From Ignavibacteriota bacterium (lineage in GTDB: Bacteria > Bacteroidota > Ignavibacteria > Kapaibacteriales > UBA2268): 64,000 bases of DNA. Below the pieces are notes generated by a model that saw only the letters and a program-made list of their open reading frames with translations, was not told the DNA's origin and did not search any database. Below are positions 1 through 9,700 of the stretch, piece by piece; the first letter of the stretch is position 1; every line of letters begins with the position of its first letter. The stretch is from the NCBI GenBank assembly GCA_019637995.1, contig JAHBUQ010000001.1, positions 1 through 64,000 on the forward strand, read 5' to 3'. A program made the position numbers and the translations under genes.

Positions 1-36
1 CATCAGCAAATAATTGTTGATTATGCTTTTCAAATT

Positions 37-70
37 AAAGCCCGGGCTATTAATAGCTCGGGCTTTTTTG
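37..70 (+). terminator. Rho-independent terminator of an upstream gene outside the window
   Basis: A GC-rich stem (left arm 37-49, right arm 54-66) with one G-T pair and a very short loop runs into a T-tract at 64-69. It ends transcription of a plus-strand gene that lies before the window. Confidence 0.85.
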
Positions 71-132
71 CATAAAAAAATATGATTCATAAAATTATAA
101 TATTAATATTTTATTTAATGAAAATTATAATT

Positions 133-140
133 TATCTTTG
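133..140 (+). promoter_or_regulatory. Bacteroidota -7 box (TATCTTTG)
   Basis: The sequence matches the Bacteroidota -7 consensus TAnnTTTG. No clear -33 TTTG is seen. It lies only about 11 bases before the first possible start codon (152), so the transcript would have almost no leader unless translation begins further down. Confidence 0.45.
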
Positions 141-151
141 TAATTAATATT

Positions 152-2137
152 TTGCGATATTTAAAATTCTATCGATTGAGCGATTTTGAAAAAAAATCAT
201 ACGGTAAATCAAGCTGCAAATCATATATTGGTAAGTGGCTTTTATCTCATTTGTTATTAATCCTTTTTTTGTTCAATAATATAATTTATGCTAATGACGA
301 TGTAATAGAAAGCGACAGCTTAAGAATCCTGCCAAATTCATTAAGTTATGGTATTGATAAGCAACTGAATATCTATTCATTCAACCTTCTTATGAATTAT
401 CAGACAATTCAAAATTTCGGTACATTTAATATAAATCAGAAATTCCTCGGCACAGCTTATGCAGCAACAAATACAATTCTGCAAGATGATGAAGAGCTGG
501 AATTGACTTACAGCTACCCTCTCAGCGAATATTTCTCTATATTGAGTTCAGGTAATTTTGTTATGATTAGCAATCGAGGCTCAACCGAATTAAATGAATT
601 AAGCCGATTTAATATGTTAAGTGGTACAAGAATCAATTTTGCAAATAATATCAATTTAGATTTACAGGCAGGCAGAGAACAAAATAACCAAATGGGAATA
701 GAGAGTGCAGGCAATATATTCAAAATTGACGGACTTGTAAATAATTATGATATCGAAGGTTACAGCATTGATGCAAATCTTAAAGGTGAACATTTATCAC
801 TCAGTTTGGATAGAATTAACCGAACTTATACTTTAAATACTATGATTCATAAGCAATTTGATTATTATGATATGCTTTCTATGAATTTCTCATATAAATT
901 GCTCGACAGGTATAACGCATTCAGACGTGATGCCGCATTTATGGATGCAAATAATCTTGATTTTGCTTATTCGCTCGAAGGTCGCTCAAATAATGTACTT
1001 AATACTGATGTGAATTTCTCTTTTGGTTTAAGTGAAAAAATTAACGGGATAATGAGGCTTTCATTCTATCAAAATCAAATTGAAAGACAGTTTACAGAAT
1101 TTATCGAAAGTGACCCCAGAACAGGAGTACGTCAGTTCCGAAACCAGCTCAGAATACAATTAAATCCTGAAATTTACTATATTAGCAATAATCTCAATCA
1201 AATGTTCGGATTCTATTACGCTTTCGATAGTGACGAGAACAGAATGAATAATATTAGTAATATACGAGAACAGGATTTCAACTTGCTTAGAACCCGTGCA
1301 TTTGAATTAGATAATTTAACAAAAATATTCAGAGTATTATCGAGAACTAAAGTTAATATTACTTCAAAAGATACAATTTATTTATCTGCAATGACTTCGA
1401 TAACAAGATTCGACACTCCGAGCGAAACAAATAATTCCGATAGAGATGAGTTCCTTGGATTAATTAGTCTGGGCTACGGAAAATCACTCTCTGATATCCT
1501 TACTTTCAGATTAGATGCGGAATCTCAGTTCAATCATCAGGTTAATCTAAAAGCTTCAAGGAGCTCTTCAAACTTTTGGATGCGAAGTATAAAATTTGCT
1601 CCTTCACTGGAAATTCAAACAAAATACTTTTATATGCGTCCACAGCCATACGTACTTGCAAATTATACAGTATATGATTTTGAAGGTTTTGCTCCCGGGC
1701 TGAGAAGTTTCAGCTTAAGGCAGATTGGTTATAATGATTCAATCGCCGTAATCATAGGAAAGAATCTTTATATGGGCTCAAGAATTGACTTGATTTATAA
1801 GGAAACAGGAATTTTATTCTGGAATGATTTTAGAGAGCAGCCTGTGAATGGTAATTTGAAACTCTTTTTGAAATATTTTACAGGATATTTTGACGACCAT
1901 TTTAATATTGCTTTAGGTTTTAGATACTTTAATCTAACTCAACAGACTTTCAGGACATCTGCATTTGTAAATGCTGATTATAAAACTGAGTCTTACGCTC
2001 CTGAAGTTATTATTTCGGCTGAATTTCCGGGTGGTACAGTTTTTAGATTAAACGGATGGTACGAATTTCAAATTATTAATGATACTTTTAAAAACGAAAT
2101 ACCGAATATTATACTTAATACATCTATAAGACTTTGA
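152..2137 (+). CDS. Putative outer-membrane beta-barrel protein
   Basis: I do not recognise a named family. The 661-residue product has a charged N-terminus, one hydrophobic stretch at about residues 28-45 that fits an uncleaved or late signal peptide, and then a long body of alternating polar and aromatic residues with frequent Asn, Phe, Tyr and Arg. That pattern is typical of transmembrane beta-strands of Bacteroidota outer-membrane proteins. No plug domain, TonB box or T9SS tail is visible. The frame opens with TTG at 152. A second in-frame TTG at 176 would suit the promoter spacing and signal peptide equally well, and neither has a good ribosome binding site. The next gene starts one base after the stop, so the two are probably co-transcribed and translationally coupled. 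Confidence 0.55.
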   Translation: MRYLKFYRLSDFEKKSYGKSSCKSYIGKWLLSHLLLILFLFNNIIYANDDVIESDSLRILPNSLSYGIDKQLNIYSFNLLMNYQTIQNFGTFNINQKFLGTAYAATNTILQDDEELELTYSYPLSEYFSILSSGNFVMISNRGSTELNELSRFNMLSGTRINFANNINLDLQAGREQNNQMGIESAGNIFKIDGLVNNYDIEGYSIDANLKGEHLSLSLDRINRTYTLNTMIHKQFDYYDMLSMNFSYKLLDRYNAFRRDAAFMDANNLDFAYSLEGRSNNVLNTDVNFSFGLSEKINGIMRLSFYQNQIERQFTEFIESDPRTGVRQFRNQLRIQLNPEIYYISNNLNQMFGFYYAFDSDENRMNNISNIREQDFNLLRTRAFELDNLTKIFRVLSRTKVNITSKDTIYLSAMTSITRFDTPSETNNSDRDEFLGLISLGYGKSLSDILTFRLDAESQFNHQVNLKASRSSSNFWMRSIKFAPSLEIQTKYFYMRPQPYVLANYTVYDFEGFAPGLRSFSLRQIGYNDSIAVIIGKNLYMGSRIDLIYKETGILFWNDFREQPVNGNLKLFLKYFTGYFDDHFNIALGFRYFNLTQQTFRTSAFVNADYKTESYAPEVIISAEFPGGTVFRLNGWYEFQIINDTFKNEIPNIILNTSIRL

Positions 2138-2138
2138 G

Positions 2139-2570
2139 ATGCAAATGAGTGAGATTGAATTCTATTCTGAAAATACTCTTAAAAGCGAAAAAGCTTCGCT
2201 GACAGCGGTAGAACCGATTCTTGAAAATCTGAGGGCACGCCTTGGTATCAAGGAAGAAAAATTCTATAATGTCATGATTGCCGTTACTGAGGCTGTTAAT
2301 AATGCCATCATTCACGGAAATAAACTCAATGATGATAAATCCGTTTTTTTCATTGTAAGTGCAGACAATGAAAAAATTCATATCAAAGTCAAGGATGAGG
2401 GAGAAGGATTTGATCCTGAAACAATTGCAAATTGTCTTGAGCCTGAAAATTTACTGAAATCAAGCGGTAGAGGTGTTTTCATTATTCGTGAGCTTATGGA
2501 TGACCTGCAAATTGAATCAAGTCCGAATGGTACTACTATTGATATGTTATATATGTACAACAATAAGTAA
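2139..2570 (+). CDS. RsbW/SpoIIAB-type anti-sigma factor serine kinase (HATPase)
   Basis: This 143-residue protein is a free-standing GHKL ATPase domain of the anti-sigma regulatory factor family. The N-box is at 50-60 (TEAVNNAIIHG, with Asn54), the G1 box at 86-92 (DEGEGFD) and the G2 box at 109-116 (SGRGVFII). Family members phosphorylate an anti-anti-sigma (STAS) partner or hold a sigma factor. Neither partner gene is nearby, so the target cannot be named. The first ATG at 2139 follows the upstream stop by one base; ATG 2145 is an alternative start giving a product two residues shorter. Confidence 0.85.
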   Translation: MQMSEIEFYSENTLKSEKASLTAVEPILENLRARLGIKEEKFYNVMIAVTEAVNNAIIHGNKLNDDKSVFFIVSADNEKIHIKVKDEGEGFDPETIANCLEPENLLKSSGRGVFIIRELMDDLQIESSPNGTTIDMLYMYNNK

Positions 2571-2672
2571 TTCCTTTTAATGAGAAAATTCAATAAATTT
2601 TCTTAGTTCTAAGCTTGGCTTAAATTGTTTTTTCCCTTTTAATAGGGATATGTTATTAAGTTACAGAAGGAT

Positions 2673-3242
2673 TTGACTTCAGTTTTTCCTACTTTAATAA
2701 GACTGATAAAATTGTGCCAAACTAAGCAAATGCTAAGTATCCGGAAAATAAATACAAAATTAAATCACTTTAAAACAAAAATTAATGCAATCAAAATGCC
2801 TTACAAGCCTAATTTAGCAGTAAAATCAATAATTATTATAGTAATCTTATTGTCATTAGGGTTGTACAATAATCATCATAATGGTGAGCGTTATCGCCTT
2901 GAACAGAAAGAGCACGCAGAATGGAATATGGATGGTCTTTATGTAAAATCTGTCAGTGACAGCTCTTTCTATGCCGAAAGTCATACTGATTCTATTATTG
3001 GCGTTGGGTATCATCATCTGATTAAATCCGGTGACCAAATTCGCATTGGTGATTTGCTGAAAATTAAATCAAAACACATCGGCGGAGATACTGTTCAGGT
3101 AGTATTTCTCAATGTGAGTCGGGCACGTGGTGCTAAGATATGGCTATCTGTAATTCCACTTTTCATTGGAATCTATGTATTTAATAAGTATTTCCAATTT
3201 GACAAATCTGTTAAAAGATTCAAAGTGAGGGAAGATGCCTGA
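2673..3242 (+). CDS. Small membrane protein of unknown function
   Basis: The product (189 residues from the TTG at 2673) matches no family I know. It has two hydrophobic segments, at about 52-65 and 158-172, flanking a soluble domain of about 90 residues that is presumably periplasmic. The region before the first membrane segment is basic and poorly constrained. The true start may be ATG 2730 or ATG 2796, and none of the candidates has a well-spaced ribosome binding site. The stop codon overlaps the start of the next gene by 8 bases, so the pair is likely coupled. Confidence 0.6.
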   Translation: MTSVFPTLIRLIKLCQTKQMLSIRKINTKLNHFKTKINAIKMPYKPNLAVKSIIIIVILLSLGLYNNHHNGERYRLEQKEHAEWNMDGLYVKSVSDSSFYAESHTDSIIGVGYHHLIKSGDQIRIGDLLKIKSKHIGGDTVQVVFLNVSRARGAKIWLSVIPLFIGIYVFNKYFQFDKSVKRFKVREDA

Positions 3243-3699
3243 TTTAATTACTCATACTGCAGCAGCATATTTAGTCAGAAATCGTAAAATATCGAGACCT
3301 GATCTGATTATATACTTATTTGGAGCTATGCTTCCCGATTTGGTCACCAGACCTTTTATGATAATTTATCCTCCTGTCAGATATTTTTTTCATACATTTC
3401 ATACACCGGTTGCGATGCTTCTGATTATATATTTAATTGCACAGTTCTTTGAAGAAAAAATTAAATATCGTATAATGAAGTTTCTCGGATTAGGGGTGTT
3501 AACGCATTTTGTGCTTGATATGTTTCAAGCATCGGTTACTCAGAGAGGATATGCGTGGTTTTTTCCATTCTCATATTATGATTTTAATATTGGATTCTTC
3601 TGGCCCGAAGACTCGGTTCTTTTTCTGCCATTTACTTTTTCAATTCTCGCCGTTGATATTTTGTGGTCATACTACACTTCAAAAAACAAAACAAGATAG
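3235..3699 (+). CDS. YdjM-like (DUF457) inner-membrane metal-dependent hydrolase family protein
   Basis: The 154-residue protein shows the DUF457/YdjM pattern: an N-terminal PDLITHTA with His7, LPDL at about 33-36, a His pair in FFHTFHTPV near residue 52, and LTHFVLDMFQ near residue 92, set among three or four hydrophobic helices. Family members are small inner-membrane proteins annotated as metal-dependent hydrolases, but the substrate is not established. The ATG overlaps the upstream gene by 8 bases and is preceded by a purine-rich AGGGAAG. Confidence 0.7.
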   Translation: MPDLITHTAAAYLVRNRKISRPDLIIYLFGAMLPDLVTRPFMIIYPPVRYFFHTFHTPVAMLLIIYLIAQFFEEKIKYRIMKFLGLGVLTHFVLDMFQASVTQRGYAWFFPFSYYDFNIGFFWPEDSVLFLPFTFSILAVDILWSYYTSKNKTR

Positions 3700-4016
3700 A
3701 TTTTTTAAGCACATATTTATTAAATATATATTACTATCAACTTATATTAAAATTAATATCAATTTAATTCGACAAATCTAAATAGATAAATATTTTTTAT
3801 ATTTATATATTTAACTTTATATTTTGAATATTGTCCTATAATCATTGAAGTTATTTAGCATTATTGGATAAAAGGTACAGATTAGACGAAAATTAGTAAT
3901 AACAGTTATTATTCAGTAATTTTACTTAATATATATTGGCATGATTATTACTATTTTTGTATATCGAAATAAGTTTTTTTATTTTTTTTGCAAAAGAATA
4001 AGTAGGATATATAGTC
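3700..4016. other. AT-rich intergenic region
   Basis: This stretch is very AT-rich and I see no gene or clear terminator in it. The only recognisable element is the promoter box at 3952-3959 for the gene starting at 4017. Confidence 0.6.
3952..3959 (+). promoter_or_regulatory. Bacteroidota -7 box (TATTTTTG) of the surface-protein locus
   Basis: It matches TAnnTTTG and gives a leader of roughly 50 bases before the start at 4017. There is no TTTG at the expected distance upstream, so the -33 element is weak or absent. Confidence 0.5.
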
Positions 4017-5852
4017 ATGTTTAAAATTTTAGTTTATACATCTTTTCTAATGCTGATTTCTGTCAGTCTTTTTTCTCAGGATAATGTCGGTATTGGTACT
4101 ACATCTCCCGACCCTTCTGCAATCCTTGAGTTGAACGCAACCGACAAAGGCTTTTTACCCCCAAGAATGAATCAAACTCAGAGAGATGCTATAGCAAGCC
4201 CTGCTACAGGACTGGTTATTTATAACTCTACATCTGTTAGATATGAGTATTACAATGGAACTTCATGGGTGGCTTTGTTAGGTGTAAGTTCTATTGGATT
4301 ATCTGCACCTTCTGAAATCAGTGTTTCTAATTCTCCTCTTACTGCAAACGGTACTATTCAGCTTGAATGGACAGACCAAAATCAAAATCTTATTTTCGCA
4401 TCACCGAATGGCTCTACAGGTATTCCTACATTCCGTGCACTTACACAAAATGATATTCCTAATCTAAGCACATCAAAAATTACTGCCGGAAACTGGCAGG
4501 TACTTTATTCCAATGGTTCCGGTACTTTATCAGAATTACCACTTGGTGCAAACGGAAGTTTTCTCAAATCTACCGGTACAGCTTCAGCGCCAAATTTCAG
4601 CGTTTTGTCTGATACTGATATTCCTAACCTTGACGTTACGAAAATTACTACAGGACTCCTCCCTGTAGAGCGTGGCGGAACAGGAGTTGGCGATATTACA
4701 GGTATGCTCAGAGGAAACGGCACAGGTGCTATTTCTGCAGTTACCAATACTGCCGGAAATGTTGCTTACTGGGCAAACGCTAACCAGATTAGCGGTATGT
4801 CAGACCTTACATGGGACGATGTTAATTCTATACTCACTGTGGATGGTGTCGTAAGGCATTTTCCGCTTGGAGCTGAACCCGGATCACCTGCAAAGGGTAT
4901 GACTTATTTTAATGATACTGACAACAAACTATTTTTATATAACGGTTCAAACTGGATTGACCTTGGCGCTTCAGGTAGTGGTAGCTTACCTCCGGGAACT
5001 ACAAACCAAACCTTGAGATACGGTGCTGCCGACTGGGAAGCCACAAGTTTACTTCGTGCTACTGCGACTAATGTTGCTATCGGTGAGACATCTTTTACAC
5101 CTAATTCTTTGCTTCATACTGATGCAGGAAATGCTACTGCACACTTTCATAAATTTACTGCGGGTACTACTACCGGTACAACTGCCGGAGACGGATTCGA
5201 TATTGGTGTTGATGGCTCGGGTAATGCTATTGTCAATCAACAAGAAAACTTGCCTTTAATAATCTCTACGAATAATACTGAAAGAATGAGAATAAATGGC
5301 GGAGATGGTGGCGTTCGTATTAATGTTTCTACAGCTTCAAATAATACATTAAATATCAATAATACTACTCCTGCATCTGTAGCTATGACTTTAACACATT
5401 CGGGTGCTTCAAGTGGTTCGAGATTTAGCATTACAGGCGATGGTACTTTGCATATCAGACAAATAGAAAATGACCCAATGTTGTTTTTCACTAATGATGC
5501 TGAAAGAATGAGAATTAGTGCCGATGGTAAAGTTGGTATCGGTGAAATAGCTCCCGGTACGAAACTTCATATTAATGGTGGCGTTGTGTTTAGTCCTGTA
5601 GATAATAGTAATTCAAGTATCACTGTTGGTGACAGGTCTTATATTAAGGTTTCAAATGATGGGTCAATTACTCTTACAGGTGGCGTAACAGGACAATTTT
5701 TAGTTTTGCAGAAAACCGGATCCGGCACAACCACTTTGGCTGATGGTTCAGGCACTAAATTAACAGGCAATTGGGAAGGTAGTATAGATGACACTATCAC
5801 TTTGATTTTTGATGGTAGTGATTGGGTTGAATTATCAAGGTCGAATAACTAA
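4017..5852 (+). CDS. Exported tail-fibre-like surface protein
   Basis: The 611-residue product begins with a signal peptide (residues 1-20, ending before QDN). A segment of a type common in Bacteroidota surface proteins and phage-fibre-like proteins follows: a VGIGTTSPDPSAILEL stretch, then PPRMNQTQRDAI and a YNGTSWV motif. The body is rich in Gly, Thr, Asn and Ser with short beta-rich repeats, for example two copies of a (T/N)NxxERMRI stretch near residues 420 and 495. No C-terminal autochaperone or T9SS domain is visible. It starts at ATG 4017 behind TAGGA and is followed after 29 bases by the tail-collar gene. I infer a structural, probably multimeric, surface role. Confidence 0.65.
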   Translation: MFKILVYTSFLMLISVSLFSQDNVGIGTTSPDPSAILELNATDKGFLPPRMNQTQRDAIASPATGLVIYNSTSVRYEYYNGTSWVALLGVSSIGLSAPSEISVSNSPLTANGTIQLEWTDQNQNLIFASPNGSTGIPTFRALTQNDIPNLSTSKITAGNWQVLYSNGSGTLSELPLGANGSFLKSTGTASAPNFSVLSDTDIPNLDVTKITTGLLPVERGGTGVGDITGMLRGNGTGAISAVTNTAGNVAYWANANQISGMSDLTWDDVNSILTVDGVVRHFPLGAEPGSPAKGMTYFNDTDNKLFLYNGSNWIDLGASGSGSLPPGTTNQTLRYGAADWEATSLLRATATNVAIGETSFTPNSLLHTDAGNATAHFHKFTAGTTTGTTAGDGFDIGVDGSGNAIVNQQENLPLIISTNNTERMRINGGDGGVRINVSTASNNTLNINNTTPASVAMTLTHSGASSGSRFSITGDGTLHIRQIENDPMLFFTNDAERMRISADGKVGIGEIAPGTKLHINGGVVFSPVDNSNSSITVGDRSYIKVSNDGSITLTGGVTGQFLVLQKTGSGTTTLADGSGTKLTGNWEGSIDDTITLIFDGSDWVELSRSNN

Positions 5853-5881
5853 TTTATTAAAATAAATTTGAAGGGCTCTAT

Positions 5882-6628
5882 ATGTTAAGAAATACAGTAA
5901 ATATTACTTTAGTGATTGCAACATTATATTTTTGTTGTATGCAAATTGCTTTTAGTCAAAGTGTTAGGACTGAACAACATATCAGATTAGAAAATCCTGC
6001 TGATAACAGCAAATATATTCTGCTGTCAGCACCGAATGACCTGAATACTGTTTCAACTTTTCAGTTTCCACCCGCTGCATCAAGCAGTGGTATGGTTCTG
6101 ACAAGTACTACAAATGGTGGAATGACTTGGGTTACTCCTGCCGGAGGAAGCTCCGCACCGGCGGGCTCGATTATGATGTATGCAGGTGCTACAGCCCCTG
6201 ATGGCTGGCTGATTTGTAATGGAAATGCTGTCAGCAGAACAACATATTCTGCATTATTCACAGCAATTTCTACAACTTATGGCGCTGGTGACGGCTCTAC
6301 GACATTTAATCTGCCAGATTTAAGTGGCAGATTTCCTTTAGGTTCCAGTGGTTCGCACTCGCTTGGTGCTACAGGTGGCGCCGAAACTCATACTTTGACT
6401 ACCGGCGAAATGCCAAGCCATAATCATACTATTAATGCAAGAAATGTAGCTGGCGGTACAAATACAAATCCTTCAGATAGAATTATGGGGATAAGTGGTG
6501 CCAACATGTATTCAAATGGTACAGTAAATACGACTATGCGTAGTGACGCTATTGCTGATACTGGTGGAGGTCAAGCGCATAATAATATGCCTCCGTATCA
6601 GGTAATTAATTATATAATAAAGCACTAA
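5882..6628 (+). CDS. Exported phage tail-collar domain protein
   Basis: The 248-residue protein has a signal peptide (about residues 1-25). After a short linker comes a tail-collar domain (PF07484 type): PAGSIMMYAGATAPDGWLIC near residue 95, an STTFNLPDLSGRFPLG segment near 140, and the usual C-terminal end MPPYQVINYIIK. MPSHNHT near residue 178 is the His-rich segment of this family, also seen in microcystin-dependent-protein-like sequences. The signal peptide and the lack of any phage gene nearby argue for a cellular surface protein rather than prophage debris. The start at 5882 has GAAGGG just upstream, and the gene sits between two other secreted proteins on the same strand. Confidence 0.8.
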   Translation: MLRNTVNITLVIATLYFCCMQIAFSQSVRTEQHIRLENPADNSKYILLSAPNDLNTVSTFQFPPAASSSGMVLTSTTNGGMTWVTPAGGSSAPAGSIMMYAGATAPDGWLICNGNAVSRTTYSALFTAISTTYGAGDGSTTFNLPDLSGRFPLGSSGSHSLGATGGAETHTLTTGEMPSHNHTINARNVAGGTNTNPSDRIMGISGANMYSNGTVNTTMRSDAIADTGGGQAHNNMPPYQVINYIIKH

Positions 6629-6713
6629 TGACCAAATACGAACAATATAGCAGATTAAAGAGAGAAAAGAATTGATAATCATTTCAAAATGTATTTTTGA
6701 AATAAGAAGATAT

Positions 6714-9700
6714 ATGAAAAATAAAATATACAATATAATAATAGTTTTACTTTTGTTTTCTTCGGGTACATTGTCCGGACAGATAATGACAGTAAATGGT
6801 GCTTCAATCCACCTGAAGGAAGGCAGTCTCTTGGCTGTGCGCGGCGGGATTCACCTCAAAACGGGCTCTGTCTTAAGTCATGATAATTCCGGAGTGAGTA
6901 ATTTTTACATCTCAGGTAATTTCCGATACGAAGGCTCATATCAGCAGAATACTTTCGGTATATTGCGGTTTTTCGGTGATTTGCAGGACACTATCTCCGG
7001 CAATGACCTGACTTTGTCGCGTTTGTGGATTTTAAAATCCGGCAGTAGCGGCAATATGCTAAGTCTTGCAATTGGTACTGACTTAATAGTAGACCAGGCG
7101 CTCAGACTTGTATCAAGCCATTTACTTAATATACATCGCTCGGACTTAACTCTCGAAGCGGGTGCTATGATATATCCCGACTCTACATCAAATTATACAA
7201 ATGACCCTCTGAACGACCCTTTTTCGGACAGTAAACACATTACATCAAGTGGCGAAGAATATCTCACAGGAAAATTAATCAGAAAACTTGTTCAGTCGGA
7301 AGGTCTCAGCACTGATGTTGACATACGATTTCCAATCGGTACACCGAATGATACTACTTCTCCTACACAAAGATTTTACTCACCTGCAAGATACGTTTTT
7401 GCGGCAGATGATGAAACCGATTTTGGTACAAATTCATCTTTGACAGTGCAGTGTATTGCAGGCGAGCATTATGCAACAGAAGTAAAAGAAGTTGCACTCA
7501 GGAAATACTGGAGAACTGACTATAATAGCATAATTGTTAAACCAGGTGGTTATAATATCAGATTTAACTATAATGACGACGAAGTTCAGGGAGCTGAGGA
7601 TTTGTATTTCCTTACTTTATTCTATCGTCCGGGAGATGACTATTATATTAATCCGGGCTTTGGATATGGTATAGAGCCGATTAACAACAGATTTTATGTG
7701 GACGAGGTAAACCGAAAGGACACTTTAGCAAATACACGCCTTTTACTTGATGGTGAATGGACAGCCGGTCAGGAAGAGGCAATTTCTACATTTTACTACA
7801 GTCGTCAGGATGGTGCCTGGGATGATACTCTGACTTGGTCAAAGACGGGTTATACCGGTATTCCGTCACCAAATATTCCAAATTCGCAGAATGATAAGGT
7901 GTTCATAGGTAATGGCAGAACAGTTACTTTGAATACTACTACAGCAGAAGTAAATCGTGTATTAATTGACAGCACCGGGGTTTTAAGAATCCCAAATCCA
8001 AATGCTCAGGTTCTTGGGGATTCTCTCTTTCTGAAGCCCGGAGGTACACTTGCAATATCCAATGCTGATGGCTTTCATCAAACCGGACCTCTTGGACACA
8101 TTCAATCATCAAAAGCAAGAAGCTATTCGAACGAGGCAATTTATGAGTTTATAGGTGACCTAAATCAGGTAACCGGACCCGGAATTCCTGATATTGTAGG
8201 CTCGATTATTATTAATAAAGATGGTTTGGATGACACTGTATCACTTACTAAATCAATTTTGATAAGTGATTCTCTTGTTATTAATGAAGGTAAGTATCAT
8301 TTGTTCCTGAATGGGAACTTTACTTCAAATGGTGAAACAGGAGATACCACCAGTAGAAATATTATAATGCGTGGTGGGGAACTTATCTGTGAAAGTTACC
8401 CTACTAAATATAAAAACGGCAATTTTACTGCCGGAACAATTACATTTGACGGAACAGGATCTTTCCGTGTACCTTCGAGTGAGTCACCTTCACCCGGTGA
8501 GCCTGCTGTTACACAATTTAATAATCTTAAATTTGCGGGTGCAAGAGGACCAAATACATTTGTTACTTTAGATCCGACCGGACAAATCAGAATTGGAGGA
8601 CAGCTTGATATATCAGGGCTGTCATTTAATGTAAATCCACTCTCGGAAAGGTTCACGGTTACAGGTTCAAAAGTCGTTTTCAATGGAAATGGCGATCAGG
8701 ATATACCTACGGGTTATCCTGATCCGGTAGGTATAAACTTCAGATTAAAATTCCACGACCTTATTATTGATGGAAGTGGAAACAAAAATATTCTTGACCC
8801 CAATGATGCATCAGTTACAGATAATCATGCATTGGTCAGAAGTTTAGTGAATATTAAACAGGGTACTTTGAGGTCAAATAATCACTGGATAAAAGTACTT
8901 GGTAACTGGACTGCTGAAGCCGGTTCAGCATTTGATGCCGGCACTGGATTAGTAACATTTGAAGCTGATGGTAAGGTTACGAATATCGAGTCAAATGGTA
9001 CATCGTTTTACAATCTCAGAATAATGGGTACTCTTGCAAATGGTTTTGTAAATTTTACCGATAGCTTGAACATAGCAGGAAATTTGGAAATTAATCCGAA
9101 TTCACTTCGCTCGATTAATAACTCACCACTTGGAATTCAGGGCAACTGGATGAACAAGGGTGTTTTTGTTGCTAATCAGGGTAGAGTTCATTTCAATGGA
9201 GTTGGTGACCAGCGTATTGACCAGAATGGAGGTGGTGTATTCTACAATCTTACAGTCAATAAAAGCAGTGGAATGGTTAGAATTGACGGCGATTCGCTGA
9301 TAAATGTTACTAATAACTTAGAACTTATCGAGGGTAATATTGGTGGCAGACTTTCTGATTCTGTCGGCAATAAGCCGATTATGGTTAATGGCACTATTAC
9401 ACGTCCGGGAGGCAATCCGGGACATGTGGACGGAAGATTGAGGCTTCCATCTGTTGAGGGAACTCACACAAGAACATTTGCTGTGGGACTTGGCAGTGAT
9501 TATTCCCCGATGAAACTTGATATTAATGGTCCGGGTGGTGCTCCCGGCTATCTTGATGCTTATGTTCTTCTTGATACAGATGCGCCTAATTTAACAAGAG
9601 ATGTGATTGAAACACAGACTACCAACGGACCTGAACTTGATTCTACTAAAAATGTGAGAAAAGCATGGGTCTTACATGCTGATACAACAGGCTCTCAGCT

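Noticed and set aside
3509..3781. Alternative frame overlapping the YdjM-like gene
   Set aside because: The other frame has clear family motifs and start coupling; this one has none.
4017..6628. Prophage tail module
   Set aside because: Both tail-like proteins have signal peptides, and no capsid, portal, terminase, lysis or integrase gene lies nearby.
8396..8683. Antisense frames within the giant surface gene (also at 10373, 12215 and 13109)
   Set aside because: They arise from the repetitive composition of the plus-strand gene and have no supported starts.
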